In this document: one piece after another, positions 40,191-48,540 of the stretch | Layout: each line of letters opens with the position of its first letter | Position numbering within the stretch: the first letter of the stretch is position 1 | NCBI RefSeq assembly: GCF_004104055.1 | Contig: NZ_QOVJ01000010.1 | Span: 1 to 64,000, forward strand | Direction: 5' to 3' | Length of the DNA stretch: 64,000 bases | DNA from: Leeuwenhoekiella aestuarii | GTDB lineage: Bacteria > Bacteroidota > Bacteroidia > Flavobacteriales > Flavobacteriaceae | Translations under genes and position numbers: made by a program | The notes under the pieces: model-generated | Databases searched by the model: none | What the model saw: the letters and a program-made list of their open reading frames with translations, nothing else | What the model was told of the DNA's origin: nothing

Positions 40191-40198
40191 TACTTTTG
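40191..40198 (+). promoter_or_regulatory. -7 element TACTTTTG of the purM promoter
   Basis: Full match to TAnnTTTG, 17 bases before the purM ATG and 7 bases after the curli terminator. No TTG is seen at the -33 position, which falls inside the hairpin. Confidence 0.45.
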
Positions 40199-40215
40199 CA
40201 AAATAATAATATACA

Positions 40216-41394
40216 ATGAGTCAAGAGATTTCAAAAAGGTACGCTCAACGCGGAGTTTCAGCAGGAAAAGAAGAAGTTCACAACGCAATAAAAAATGTAG
40301 ATAAAGGATTGTTTCCGCAGGCCTTTTGTAAAATAGTTCCAGATTATTTGACGGGTAGTGATGAGCACTGCTTGATTATGCATGCTGATGGTGCTGGTAC
40401 AAAATCTTCTTTGGCTTACATGTACTGGAAGGAGACCGGTGATATTTCAGTCTGGAAAGGTATCGCTCAAGATGCATTAATCATGAATATTGATGATTTA
40501 TTATGTGTAGGAGCAACAGATAATATTTTACTTTCTTCAACAATAGGTAGAAATAAAAACCTGATTACCGGCGAAGTGATTTCGGCCATAATTAATGGTA
40601 CTGAAGAATTGATTGCTGATTTAGAAACGCATGGCGTTTCTATAAAAAGTACAGGTGGTGAGACCGCAGATGTAGGAGATTTGGTGCGTACCATAATCGT
40701 TGATTCTACTGTAACTGCTAGAATGAAGAAGGAAGATGTAGTTAATAATGCCAATATAAAAGCAGGAGATCTTATTGTAGGTCTGGCTAGTTTTGGTCAG
40801 TCTACTTATGAGACCCAATATAATGGAGGGATGGGCAGTAACGGTTTAACTTCTGCCAGACACGATGTATTTAATAAGTATTTAGCGGAAAAATTCCCGG
40901 AAAGTTTTGATAAAGCTGTACCTGAAGAATTAGTTTACAGCGGTTCAAAAAAATTGACCGATGCTGTCGAAAAAAGCCCTCTTGATGCAGGTAAGTTAGT
41001 TTTATCTCCTACGCGTACATATGCTCCGGTAATCAAGAAGGTTTTAGCAGAAGTTGATAAAAGTAAATTGCATGGTATGGTGCATTGTAGTGGAGGTGCG
41101 CAAACAAAAATTTTACACTTTGTAGATAAACTTCATATTATAAAAGACAATCTATTTGAAGTACCGCCTTTATTTAAATTGATTCAGGAAGAAAGTGGTA
41201 CAGACTGGAAAGAGATGTATCAGGTATTTAATATGGGGCACCGTATGGAGCTTTACGTAGATCCTGCTATTACTGATGAAGTTATCGCTATTTCAAAGTC
41301 TTTTAATATTGATGCGCAAATTATAGGAAGAGTTGAAGATTCAGAAAATAAAGAATTAACAATTAAATCTCAGTTTGGTACGTTTAACTATTAA
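40216..41394 (+). CDS. purM: Phosphoribosylformylglycinamidine cyclo-ligase (AIR synthetase), Bacteroidota type
   Basis: 392 residues, longer than the E. coli enzyme (345) as usual for this lineage. It starts ISKRYAQRGVSAGKEEVHNA and includes CLIMHADGAGTKSSLAYMYW, ALIMNIDDLLCVGATDNIL, STGGETADVGDLVRTIIVDS and VHCSGGAQTKILHF, typical of the PurM/ThiL ATP-binding fold. It forms aminoimidazole ribonucleotide in purine synthesis. Its stop overlaps the next start as TAATG. Confidence 0.95.
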   Translation: MSQEISKRYAQRGVSAGKEEVHNAIKNVDKGLFPQAFCKIVPDYLTGSDEHCLIMHADGAGTKSSLAYMYWKETGDISVWKGIAQDALIMNIDDLLCVGATDNILLSSTIGRNKNLITGEVISAIINGTEELIADLETHGVSIKSTGGETADVGDLVRTIIVDSTVTARMKKEDVVNNANIKAGDLIVGLASFGQSTYETQYNGGMGSNGLTSARHDVFNKYLAEKFPESFDKAVPEELVYSGSKKLTDAVEKSPLDAGKLVLSPTRTYAPVIKKVLAEVDKSKLHGMVHCSGGAQTKILHFVDKLHIIKDNLFEVPPLFKLIQEESGTDWKEMYQVFNMGHRMELYVDPAITDEVIAISKSFNIDAQIIGRVEDSENKELTIKSQFGTFNY

Positions 41395-42416
41395 TGACTA
41401 ACCTAAAAAACCATAGTTTGAAAAAAATATTCTTCTTCAGCCTATTTAGTTTACTGCTTTTATTTGGAGTGCAAGTTCGAGCACAACATGTTGCTTTTCC
41501 GCTGCCTATTAAAAAGAATTTGGTAAAGCGTTTAACAGAACAGCTAGCTCCTAAACCCAAGACTAATTGGAAAGAAGTTAATCGAGTTGGTCTTGATCTA
41601 AGCGAAGTAGCATTTGTAAACTGGAATGCCGGAGGAAGTAATTCTATCTCAGGTTTGGCAGAGTTGGTTCTTGAAAGAAATTATTCTGACAATCAAAGAA
41701 AGTGGCGTAATAAACTTACAACGCGTTATGGTGTTAATAGTCAAGAAGGACAAGAGTTACGCAAAACAGATGATATGCTAGAGGTAACTTCAGACTTTGG
41801 ATATCGTCGTGATACGATTTCAAACTGGTATTATTCAGCCAAGTTTAGATTTGCATCACAGTTTACTAATGGGTATAAATATCCAGATACAAGTACTCCT
41901 ATTTCTCAATTTATGGCTCCGGGTTATGTATTCTTAGGTGTAGGTGGAGAATACGGTCAAAAGCTAGATAATTTATCAATTTATGCCTCACCTTTAACTT
42001 ACAAATCAACTTTTGTACTCGATCAAGATTTGGCAAACAATGGTGCTTTTGGTGTAGATCCGGCTATTTACGATGATGCTGGTAATATTATTCGTCAGGG
42101 ATCAAATGTAAATAGCGAATTAGGGATACTTTTGCAGAGTTCTCTGAATGCCAAGGTTATGGAAAATATTAACCTGACTAACTTGGTAAATCTTTATACA
42201 GATTATCTCAATAGTTTTGGCAATATTGATATTGATTGGGAGATGAATTTAAATTTTAAAGTAAACAGTTTTGTTCTTGCCAAAGTAGGGTCTCATCTTA
42301 AGTATGATAATGATGTTAAAATTACGGAGACAAATGTAGATGGAGAAGAGGTGACAATGGGAGCAAGAACACAGTGGAAACAACAGCTGGGTATAGGTGT
42401 AGTTGTTGATTTTTAA
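41394..42416 (+). CDS. DUF3078 outer-membrane-type protein
   Basis: 340 residues. The signal peptide ends LLFGVQVRAQH. The body begins with LDLSEVAFVNWNAGGSNSIS, the characteristic DUF3078 opening with NWxxGGxN, and continues as alternating beta strands with many aromatic girdle residues, ending LGIGVVVDF. It is predicted to be a small outer-membrane beta-barrel of unknown function, widespread in Bacteroidota. It overlaps the purM stop by one base, so it is cotranscribed with it, although no functional link is known. Confidence 0.82.
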   Translation: MTNLKNHSLKKIFFFSLFSLLLLFGVQVRAQHVAFPLPIKKNLVKRLTEQLAPKPKTNWKEVNRVGLDLSEVAFVNWNAGGSNSISGLAELVLERNYSDNQRKWRNKLTTRYGVNSQEGQELRKTDDMLEVTSDFGYRRDTISNWYYSAKFRFASQFTNGYKYPDTSTPISQFMAPGYVFLGVGGEYGQKLDNLSIYASPLTYKSTFVLDQDLANNGAFGVDPAIYDDAGNIIRQGSNVNSELGILLQSSLNAKVMENINLTNLVNLYTDYLNSFGNIDIDWEMNLNFKVNSFVLAKVGSHLKYDNDVKITETNVDGEEVTMGARTQWKQQLGIGVVVDF

Positions 42417-42501
42417 AAAAAATGCACTAATAAAAAACTAAGTTTGCAATTTTTGCGTAAATAAATAATAATTCCTAAACTTATAAGGTGAATATAAAAT
42501 T

Positions 42502-43242
42502 ATGAGCTCTAAATTTTTTAATAATGATAAATTAATTTTTATCACTTTAATTGTATTAGCTGCAATAGTCAACCTGTCTGTTGTTGCTTTTATGGATTTA
42601 GAGTCTAGTAGATTTGCACGTTTTATTACCATCTTACTTTTTCTAGTTTATTTTTTAGTAAAAAAGAAAGTCATTAATTTTTGGACGCTTTCAGCTTTGT
42701 TGTTTTTTACTGTCCGCGATGTATTTTTTCAATTTTATGAGGAGCCTTGGGGATACAAGCTTTATCTGCTTATAGGTATATTGTGTTATACCACAATAGT
42801 TCTTGAGCGTATGCCTAAGATTTCAGAAATAAACATCAAACCTTCTGTTATCGTTGTAACCTTATTACTGGTTGCAGCAAATACTTATACGCTTTATGTT
42901 ATAATGAATATGAGTATGGTGACGCATACTTTTCATGATAATTTAGAGCCTCTTTTGCTTTATGGGTATGGTGCGGCAATGATGGTTTTAGGTGTTCAGG
43001 CTATTGCTTATAATAACAAATACAACAGTAACCGCTCGTTGCTATACACTTTCTTTGCATTTGGTTTTATATTCTCAGATATCGCAGCCTTGTTTGCGTA
43101 TTATTTCAATTTTGAATTGTTCTATTTCTTTGACCGATTTTTCTTCTTAGGGTCTTTAGCGATGCTTGTTAACTACGGACTCAATTTTGAAAGTGTTAAG
43201 GAAGAATATTATCAATACGAGATGATCGATAAGAAACTCTAG
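42502..43242 (+). CDS. Multi-spanning membrane protein, possibly YhhN/TMEM86-like
   Basis: 246 residues with about eight hydrophobic segments and almost no soluble part. It is not firmly recognised. The last third, FAFGFIFSDIAALFAYYF, resembles the S-D motif segment of YhhN-family lysoplasmalogenases, and the overall length also fits, but other YhhN landmarks are weak. It lies 85 bases after the DUF3078 gene and 83 bases before the next gene, so an operon is possible. Function remains open. Confidence 0.55.
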   Translation: MSSKFFNNDKLIFITLIVLAAIVNLSVVAFMDLESSRFARFITILLFLVYFLVKKKVINFWTLSALLFFTVRDVFFQFYEEPWGYKLYLLIGILCYTTIVLERMPKISEINIKPSVIVVTLLLVAANTYTLYVIMNMSMVTHTFHDNLEPLLLYGYGAAMMVLGVQAIAYNNKYNSNRSLLYTFFAFGFIFSDIAALFAYYFNFELFYFFDRFFFLGSLAMLVNYGLNFESVKEEYYQYEMIDKKL

Positions 43243-43325
43243 TTTTTTCTACATTTTTTATTTTGATTTAATTTTATTAAAATAAGGTAGCTTTCTATCT
43301 TGTAATAAATTTAAACTGAAAATTA

Positions 43326-43859
43326 ATGGGAACACTTTTGGGCATCGGCTCACGCATAAAACATGATGAATTAGGAGCTGGCGTAATAACTAATGTTACT
43401 TCAAAACATTATTGGGTAACCTTTATAGAAAGCGGCTTAGAAACTTTAGATCTGAATACAGATTTTGAAGTAATCGAGGCAGTAGAGGATGAGGTTGATA
43501 CGATAAGCTTTTATGAAGTTGAAAAAACACTCAGAGAGCTTCTAAAGCACTATTCTGATATATCTGAAGTAGTTCCACTCGCAGATAAATGGAAGGGGGG
43601 AAGCATCACGTTAAACCCGGCAGATCCTAATCTTTCTAATAAAGAAATTTCAATAGATACATTTTTCCATAAAATCGTAATGGTGCGTGACCGCATTCGT
43701 GTTATGGAGCAAAAGATCAACGCTAGTAAAAGTCTGGATGATCAGGAGAAAATAGACTTACAGCAATATATTACCCGCATCTACGGTAGCCTGACAACGT
43801 TTAATGTGTTGTTTAAAAACAGTTCTCAAAACTTTAAAGGAGAGGGTAAAAAGAAATAA
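43326..43859 (+). CDS. Uncharacterised protein with N-terminal SH3/KOW-like segment
   Basis: 177 residues, soluble, no signal. The first 55 residues (GIGSRIKHDELGAGVITNV, HYWVTFIESGLETLDL) look like a small beta-barrel of the kind seen in nucleic-acid-binding or helicase-associated domains. A charged helical region follows (EVEKTLRELLKHYSDISEVV), then an amphipathic helix VMVRDRIRVMEQKINASKSL that could form a coiled coil. No catalytic motif is seen. It ends at a strong bidirectional terminator. I do not recognise a characterised family. Confidence 0.6.
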   Translation: MGTLLGIGSRIKHDELGAGVITNVTSKHYWVTFIESGLETLDLNTDFEVIEAVEDEVDTISFYEVEKTLRELLKHYSDISEVVPLADKWKGGSITLNPADPNLSNKEISIDTFFHKIVMVRDRIRVMEQKINASKSLDDQEKIDLQQYITRIYGSLTTFNVLFKNSSQNFKGEGKKK

Positions 43860-43860
43860 T

Positions 43861-43896
43861 AAAAATAAGGCTGGTCGAAAGACCAGCCTTATTTTT
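43861..43896. terminator. Strong bidirectional terminator, GAAA tetraloop
   Basis: Perfect 16-base arms (AAAAATAAGGCTGGTC and complement) around GAAA, flanked by A and T runs. It separates the convergent 43.3-kb gene and the rhaM operon and marks the left border of the pectin locus. Confidence 0.95.
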
Positions 43897-43908
43897 TATT
43901 ATTTAGAA

Positions 43909-44226
43909 TTAGTTCTGAAGTTCAAAAACCTCTTTTAAGGGTGTTTCAATAGGAGAATTGTCTGGATTCGTTTCCATAATATCAGCCATAAAGGCCCACC
44001 ATTTTTTTACTATTGGATCCTGAGGTATGGTCTCGGTAGTATGATTTTTTTTTAGGGTTTGAAAAGCAAACAAAGTTCCTGTTTTTTCATCTAAAAAAAT
44101 ATGGTACTGTTCTATTCCAGCTTCATTTAGAAGCGACTGAAGTTCTGGCCAGATCTCGTCGTGACGTTTTTTATATTCTTCTTCAAAACCCGGTTTGAGT
44201 TTCATCGTAAAAGCTTGTGTTTGCAT
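43909..44226 (-). CDS. rhaM: L-rhamnose mutarotase
   Basis: 105 residues, the family length. RhaM motifs are clear: FTMKLKPGFEEEYKKRHDEI at the N-terminus (catalytic His), LNEAGIEQYHIFLDEKTGTL and a C-terminal KKWWAFMADIMETNPDNSP. It interconverts the alpha and beta anomers of L-rhamnose. It is the last gene of the sulfatase-DUF4861-rhaM operon and implies that the glycan broken down by this locus contains rhamnose, as in rhamnogalacturonan or ulvan. RhaA, RhaB and RhaD are not in this window. Confidence 0.94.
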   Translation of the reverse strand: MQTQAFTMKLKPGFEEEYKKRHDEIWPELQSLLNEAGIEQYHIFLDEKTGTLFAFQTLKKNHTTETIPQDPIVKKWWAFMADIMETNPDNSPIETPLKEVFELQN

Positions 44227-44230
44227 AATT

Positions 44231-45538
44231 TTATTCTGAAATCTTTTGATTTTCGGTATTTATTCTCATATCTATTTCTGTGTAAAGAGTGTTAGCTAGA
44301 TCAATAACATATTGTTTGAAAAAAGCAGCATCTTTAAAACGTTTTTCCTGACTCAACTCCCATCCTGAAACTCCGTAATAGGTTATGCTTTCGTCATTTT
44401 TGACGTTTACTTTTGCAAGATAAGACTGCGTAAACTTACCAGTCTTTGGAGCTTCACTATAATTCATATACTTGTCTGAAGGTAAAATTAGCGCAGTACC
44501 CATAACCCAAGTTCTATCATAGGTTAAAGAATCATGCTGAATTAATGCAGTCCACTTTTCGGTCTTTAATTCTTCAACACCATTTAGATTATTAATATTA
44601 GATAGGCCTATAGCCAAAGTGTCTTTTTGAGTTAAACCGCTAACTGCAACTTTGTTTTGAAAAGCATACATTCCCGGCCAAATTGTAGTGATTTCTTTTG
44701 CCTGATAGGTGTTTTCTTCAGTATTCCAATTTGTATAGAGGTATTCCATCGAAGATCTAACAGGACCTTTCTCCAGAATTTTAAAAGTTGTTTCTTCAAT
44801 ATTGCTCAACGTATCTGTGACTAAAATTCCCAGACGCTGAATTTTTCCGTCAGCTAAAATTCCAAAGCCACCTAAACCTACAGAATTTCCAACCGGGAAA
44901 ACATCGCGACCCCAAGCCTCCATAGTGTGATAATTGTCTACTACCGCATTAACCGAATCAAGACCTACATCATCTGGAGATATTGCAGCTGTTTTCTTAC
45001 CATAAACATCTATTGCATTTCTCCCATCCAGATAATGTCTAAAGGCAACCTTATCATTCTCCCAGGTGGGGCCATCGGTTTGATACTTCTGAAATCCAAG
45101 AGCTTTAGGCATGTCTGTCGCGCTAAGTGTTTCTGAAATTACAGGTTTTACCGGATCGTCTTTAGTTTCTCTTTTTCCAAAACGGATGTTGGTTTTTAAT
45201 GCATATTGGGGTGCTTTCTCAGTCCATTTAAATTGAATTTTCTTAGAAGCTTTTGCAGGAATATCTATTACAAAGAATAATTCATTCTTTTTGCCGTCGT
45301 TGTTGGTGTCGCTCAATTGTGAGGCGATGGTATCTCCGTCAATTGATATTAACGGATATTTAGCTGTATTATCTTTTTCAGGAAGTTTATTAAGTTCAAT
45401 GCTAACAGCTTTTTGTATGAGATCAAAATCACTAGAATTTGATAGCGTGATAAGAGTGATGCTTTCTTTATTAGACGTATTACAACTCACTAAAACAAGC
45501 GCTAGGAGTATTACATGAGGATAAATTAGCTTTTTCAT
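44231..45538 (-). CDS. DUF4861-family lipoprotein (paralogue 1)
   Basis: 435 residues. Lipoprotein signal ending LALVLVSCNTS. The conserved core includes VAFRHYLDGRNAIDVYGKKT near residue 168 and AWGRDVFPVGNSVGLGGFG near residue 208, which recur as LDWRNAIDIFGKK and PWGQDILKAGQSMGIGGYG in the second copy at 48.5 kb. The fold is predominantly beta, suggestive of a galactose-mutarotase or lyase-like sandwich. The family is found beside pectin and rhamnogalacturonan genes but has no settled activity that I know of. It lies 4 bases upstream of rhaM and 59 bases after the sulfatase. Confidence 0.82.
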   Translation of the reverse strand: MKKLIYPHVILLALVLVSCNTSNKESITLITLSNSSDFDLIQKAVSIELNKLPEKDNTAKYPLISIDGDTIASQLSDTNNDGKKNELFFVIDIPAKASKKIQFKWTEKAPQYALKTNIRFGKRETKDDPVKPVISETLSATDMPKALGFQKYQTDGPTWENDKVAFRHYLDGRNAIDVYGKKTAAISPDDVGLDSVNAVVDNYHTMEAWGRDVFPVGNSVGLGGFGILADGKIQRLGILVTDTLSNIEETTFKILEKGPVRSSMEYLYTNWNTEENTYQAKEITTIWPGMYAFQNKVAVSGLTQKDTLAIGLSNINNLNGVEELKTEKWTALIQHDSLTYDRTWVMGTALILPSDKYMNYSEAPKTGKFTQSYLAKVNVKNDESITYYGVSGWELSQEKRFKDAAFFKQYVIDLANTLYTEIDMRINTENQKISE

Positions 45539-45597
45539 TGAAAAGGTTTAAAATTCTTTCAAAAGGAATATAAAGTTATTAAATGTAATACTAACAT

Positions 45598-47007
45598 TTA
45601 ATCTTTTAGGCTTACATTAACTTCATCTGTGTCTTTTGCAAATTCTTTTTTTAGGATTGCTAGAAGTTTGGCGACTTCTTCTTGATTTTTATCAGCCAAA
45701 TTTTTCCCTTCGGAAGGGTCTTCTTCAATATTATAGAGCTCTAACTCTGTTTCGCTATTGAGATGTCTGGTACGAATCAGTTTAAAAGGCTTTACAATAA
45801 CCGATTCTTGCAAATGACCCCTGACGTAAATAGGGGAGTTGCGATTTTGATTTTCTGATGAAATCAAATCGGAAACATTTTTACCTTCTACAGAATTCGG
45901 AATTTTTTCAGTATTTGCCCATTTCAAGAAAGTGGGCATAAAATCTATAACACTCAAGAAGTTTTTTGAAGTTCCTGTTTTTAAGTGCTGAGGCCAAGAT
46001 ATAATTGCCGGAACTCGTATAGCGCCTTCATAATTAGAGGTCTTAAAATCTCTCAGTGGTAGATTAATTCCTAAACTATAGTTAGGTCCATATTTACCAT
46101 CATATTGTGTAGTAGGTAACCATTTTTCCTGCGCGCCATTATCACTAAAAAAAAGAACAACGGTGTTTTTATCTAACTTTTGATTTTTTAAAGTTTTAAA
46201 GATTTCACCAATACCGTAATCCATATGGGACATTGCAGCTGCATAAGCTTGCCTGGAGCTGTCTTTTATTGTGCTGTATTGCTCCAGCCAAAAATCAGGT
46301 TCTTGTAACGGAATATGAGGCGCGCTATAAGCAATTTGTAAATAAAAAGAATCAGTCGAATCTTGCTCTTTGATGTAGTTTATTGCTTCATTTGTGAGTA
46401 AATCGGTTACGTGACCTTCTTCAGAAATGAATTTTCCATTTTTGTACCATGTGCTGTCGCCATTTTTATAGGTGTGAGCATATTGATCAAGCTGACCGTG
46501 CAAAAATCCGTAAGAATAATCAAAACCATAAACTTCGGGTCCGTTCTCAGGCTGCAAACCCAAGTGCCATTTCCCCATCAAAGCGGTTTTGTAATTTAGG
46601 TCGTTAAGTGCTTGTGGGAGTGTTTTAATGCTATCAGGTAATTTAAGTTTGCTTTTTCCGCTAATAGGAGCGACAATGCCCATGCGACTCGCCGGTCTGC
46701 CGGTTAAAAAACTTGCCCGTGCGGGAGAGCAGGTGGGATAGGTGTAAAACCGATCTAGTATCAAACCTTGATTAGCCAAACTATCTAGTGCCGGAGTGTT
46801 AATCTCTGATCCATGAAAACTAAAATCATTCCAACCGGCATCATCAGCAATGATGACTATAAAATTGGGTTTTGTTACTTCTGAATCTACTTCTTCTGGT
46901 TGCTCTTTTTTGCAAGCAGTAACATTATAAAACAACAATGCTACGGCAAACAACCGTAGCACTATCATCTCAAAATTAGAATTGAATCTAAACACACAAA
47001 TATTCAT
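45598..47007 (-). CDS. Sulfatase (S1 type), lipoprotein
   Basis: 469 residues from ATG 47007; ATG 46968 (Met14) gives a shorter, equally good lipoprotein signal ending FYNVTACKK. Metal-binding N-terminus PNFIVIIADDAGWNDFSFHG, then TYPTCSPARASFLTGRPASR with the CxPxR motif whose cysteine becomes formylglycine. Later come MGKWHLGL and FFSDNGAQEKW, all S1 sulfatase marks. It removes sulfate esters from a carbohydrate; exact position and sugar cannot be read from the sequence. It is divergent from the GH105 operon and leads sulfatase-DUF4861-rhaM. A sulfated glycan suggests an algal or marine source, or a sulfated pectin-like polymer. Confidence 0.93.
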   Translation of the reverse strand: MNICVFRFNSNFEMIVLRLFAVALLFYNVTACKKEQPEEVDSEVTKPNFIVIIADDAGWNDFSFHGSEINTPALDSLANQGLILDRFYTYPTCSPARASFLTGRPASRMGIVAPISGKSKLKLPDSIKTLPQALNDLNYKTALMGKWHLGLQPENGPEVYGFDYSYGFLHGQLDQYAHTYKNGDSTWYKNGKFISEEGHVTDLLTNEAINYIKEQDSTDSFYLQIAYSAPHIPLQEPDFWLEQYSTIKDSSRQAYAAAMSHMDYGIGEIFKTLKNQKLDKNTVVLFFSDNGAQEKWLPTTQYDGKYGPNYSLGINLPLRDFKTSNYEGAIRVPAIISWPQHLKTGTSKNFLSVIDFMPTFLKWANTEKIPNSVEGKNVSDLISSENQNRNSPIYVRGHLQESVIVKPFKLIRTRHLNSETELELYNIEEDPSEGKNLADKNQEEVAKLLAILKKEFAKDTDEVNVSLKD

Positions 47008-47125
47008 TTATAAATTAATTTTCATCTTCACTTACAGAAGATAAATACCGGTTGCAAAATTTTTGAGTTTTTCAATAGTTTTTCATTTAAAATTTAAAAT
47101 TATAAGATGAATTGTATACCAGCGT

Positions 47126-47151
47126 CCTGTGCTTGCCTGTGCTTGCCTGTG
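47126..47151. repeat. Short tandem repeat, CCTGTGCTTG x 2.6
   Basis: Two full 10-base units and CCTGTG of a third. They lie in the 300-bp region between the divergent sulfatase and GH105 genes, outside the core promoter. The rest of that region holds the GH105 promoter and LacI operator. Confidence 0.8.
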
Positions 47152-47210
47152 TTGTTATCTCCCTTTTTCTGTTAAAATGTTCCAATTACATAATTCTTTT
47201 AGATTTTATT

Positions 47211-47240
47211 TTGATTATATGAAACGGAATATTAAGTTTG
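47211..47240 (+). promoter_or_regulatory. Promoter of the GH105-kdu-uxa operon
   Basis: TTG (47211-47213), 19 bases, TAAGTTTG (47233-47240): a full match to the Bacteroidota TTG-N19-TAnnTTTG pattern. The LacI-type palindrome follows directly. Confidence 0.75.
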
Positions 47241-47254
47241 TGTAATCGATTGCA
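47241..47254. promoter_or_regulatory. LacI-family operator TGTAATCGATTGCA before GH105
   Basis: A 14-base palindrome centred on CG, of the kind bound by LacI-family regulators. It starts at the base after the -7 element and so covers the transcription start. Matching sites lie at 61445-61458 and 61629-61642. Confidence 0.75.
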
Positions 47255-47307
47255 TTTTTGTTTTCATTTACAAAAATCGTTTTCGTTAAAACCAATTCTA
47301 GTTCACA

Positions 47308-48525
47308 ATGAGTAATTCACATTTTTTAAAAATATTCTTTTTAGCTCTCCTGATAGCATTTTCCGCTTGTAAAAGGGAGAAGAAAAATACTGAGGTAAAA
47401 GAAATTACAACTATTGATCTCGCTTCAGAAAAATGGTCTGTGCAAATGGCAAAGTCTATAATGATGCGTAACCCAGAAGCTTATCAAATTGATGGGCGAG
47501 ACGTAGCTAAGTGGGATTATGTTCACGGTTTGGTACTTAAAGGTTTTCTAGACTTATATGAGAAAACCAGTGATTCTGCTTATTTTGATTATGCAGAACA
47601 CTATACAGACGAATTGGTGCATGAAGATGGTTCTATCTCAACCTATAATTTAGAAGATTACAATATAGATATGATTAACGCCGGTAAAATTTTATTTCCG
47701 GTTTATGAGAAAACCAAGAAGGAGAAATATAAGAAAGCCATGCAGCTGTTAGATAAGCAACTACAAGGACATCCACGGACTTCTGAAGGTGGTTTTTGGC
47801 ACAAAAATAGGTACCCATATCAGATGTGGTTAGATGGCCTTTATATGGGCGCGCCTTTTTATGCTGAATACACTTCTCTTTATGAAGATGACAAGCGCTT
47901 AGATGATGTTGCTAAACAATTTGAGTTGATTCAAAAACATGCAATAGACCCCGAGACTCAATTATTGTATCATGGTTGGGATGAAAGTAAAGAGCAGAAG
48001 TGGGCAAATCAGGAAAGTGGTGTTTCACCTAATTTTTGGTCGCGATCTTTAGGCTGGTACGCGATGGCGCTGGTAGATGTATTGGATTATTTTCCTCAAG
48101 ATCATCCTAAACGAGCAAAGCTTATTCAGTATTTAAATGACCTTGCAGATGCTTTAACTCCATATCAAGATAAGACAGGTTTATGGTATCAAGTTCCTAC
48201 ATTATCAGATAAAGACGGTAACTATTTAGAGGCATCTGGGAGTTCTATGTTTGCATATGCCTTTGCAAAAGGAGCGAACAAAGGTTATCTTGACAGCACT
48301 TATAATGATTTGGCAAATAAGGCTTTTGATGGGCTTACAGAAGAACTCATTAAGCGTAATGAGGATGGCACAATTACTTTAACTCAGGTGTGTGCGGTTG
48401 CCGGTTTAGGTGGTAATCCTTATCGTGATGGTTCTTATGAGTATTACATTAACGAACGTAAACAAGACAATGATCCTAAAGGTACGGGGCCATTTATAAT
48501 GGCCGCATTACAATTAGATCGCTAA
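47308..48525 (+). CDS. GH105 unsaturated rhamnogalacturonyl/glucuronyl hydrolase, lipoprotein
   Basis: 405 residues with a lipoprotein signal ending LIAFSACKRE. An (alpha/alpha)6 barrel is indicated by GRDVAKWDYVHGLVLKGFL, YQMWLDGLYMGAPFYAEY (catalytic Asp in WLDGLYMG), FWSRSLGWYAMALVDVLDYF and SGSSMFAYAFAKG. GH105 removes the 4,5-unsaturated uronic acid left at the non-reducing end by pectin, rhamnogalacturonan or ulvan lyases, and the product rearranges to 5-keto-4-deoxyuronate, the substrate of KduI encoded downstream. It heads a long plus-strand run and has its own promoter and LacI operator. Confidence 0.94.
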   Translation: MSNSHFLKIFFLALLIAFSACKREKKNTEVKEITTIDLASEKWSVQMAKSIMMRNPEAYQIDGRDVAKWDYVHGLVLKGFLDLYEKTSDSAYFDYAEHYTDELVHEDGSISTYNLEDYNIDMINAGKILFPVYEKTKKEKYKKAMQLLDKQLQGHPRTSEGGFWHKNRYPYQMWLDGLYMGAPFYAEYTSLYEDDKRLDDVAKQFELIQKHAIDPETQLLYHGWDESKEQKWANQESGVSPNFWSRSLGWYAMALVDVLDYFPQDHPKRAKLIQYLNDLADALTPYQDKTGLWYQVPTLSDKDGNYLEASGSSMFAYAFAKGANKGYLDSTYNDLANKAFDGLTEELIKRNEDGTITLTQVCAVAGLGGNPYRDGSYEYYINERKQDNDPKGTGPFIMAALQLDR

Positions 48526-48540
48526 CCAAAAAAAATAAAA

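Noticed and set aside
47050-47072. TGCAACCGGTATTT on the minus strand as a fourth LacI operator, for the sulfatase operon
   Set aside because: It matches only about 9 of 14 positions and is not placed after a TAnnTTTG box as the other sites are.
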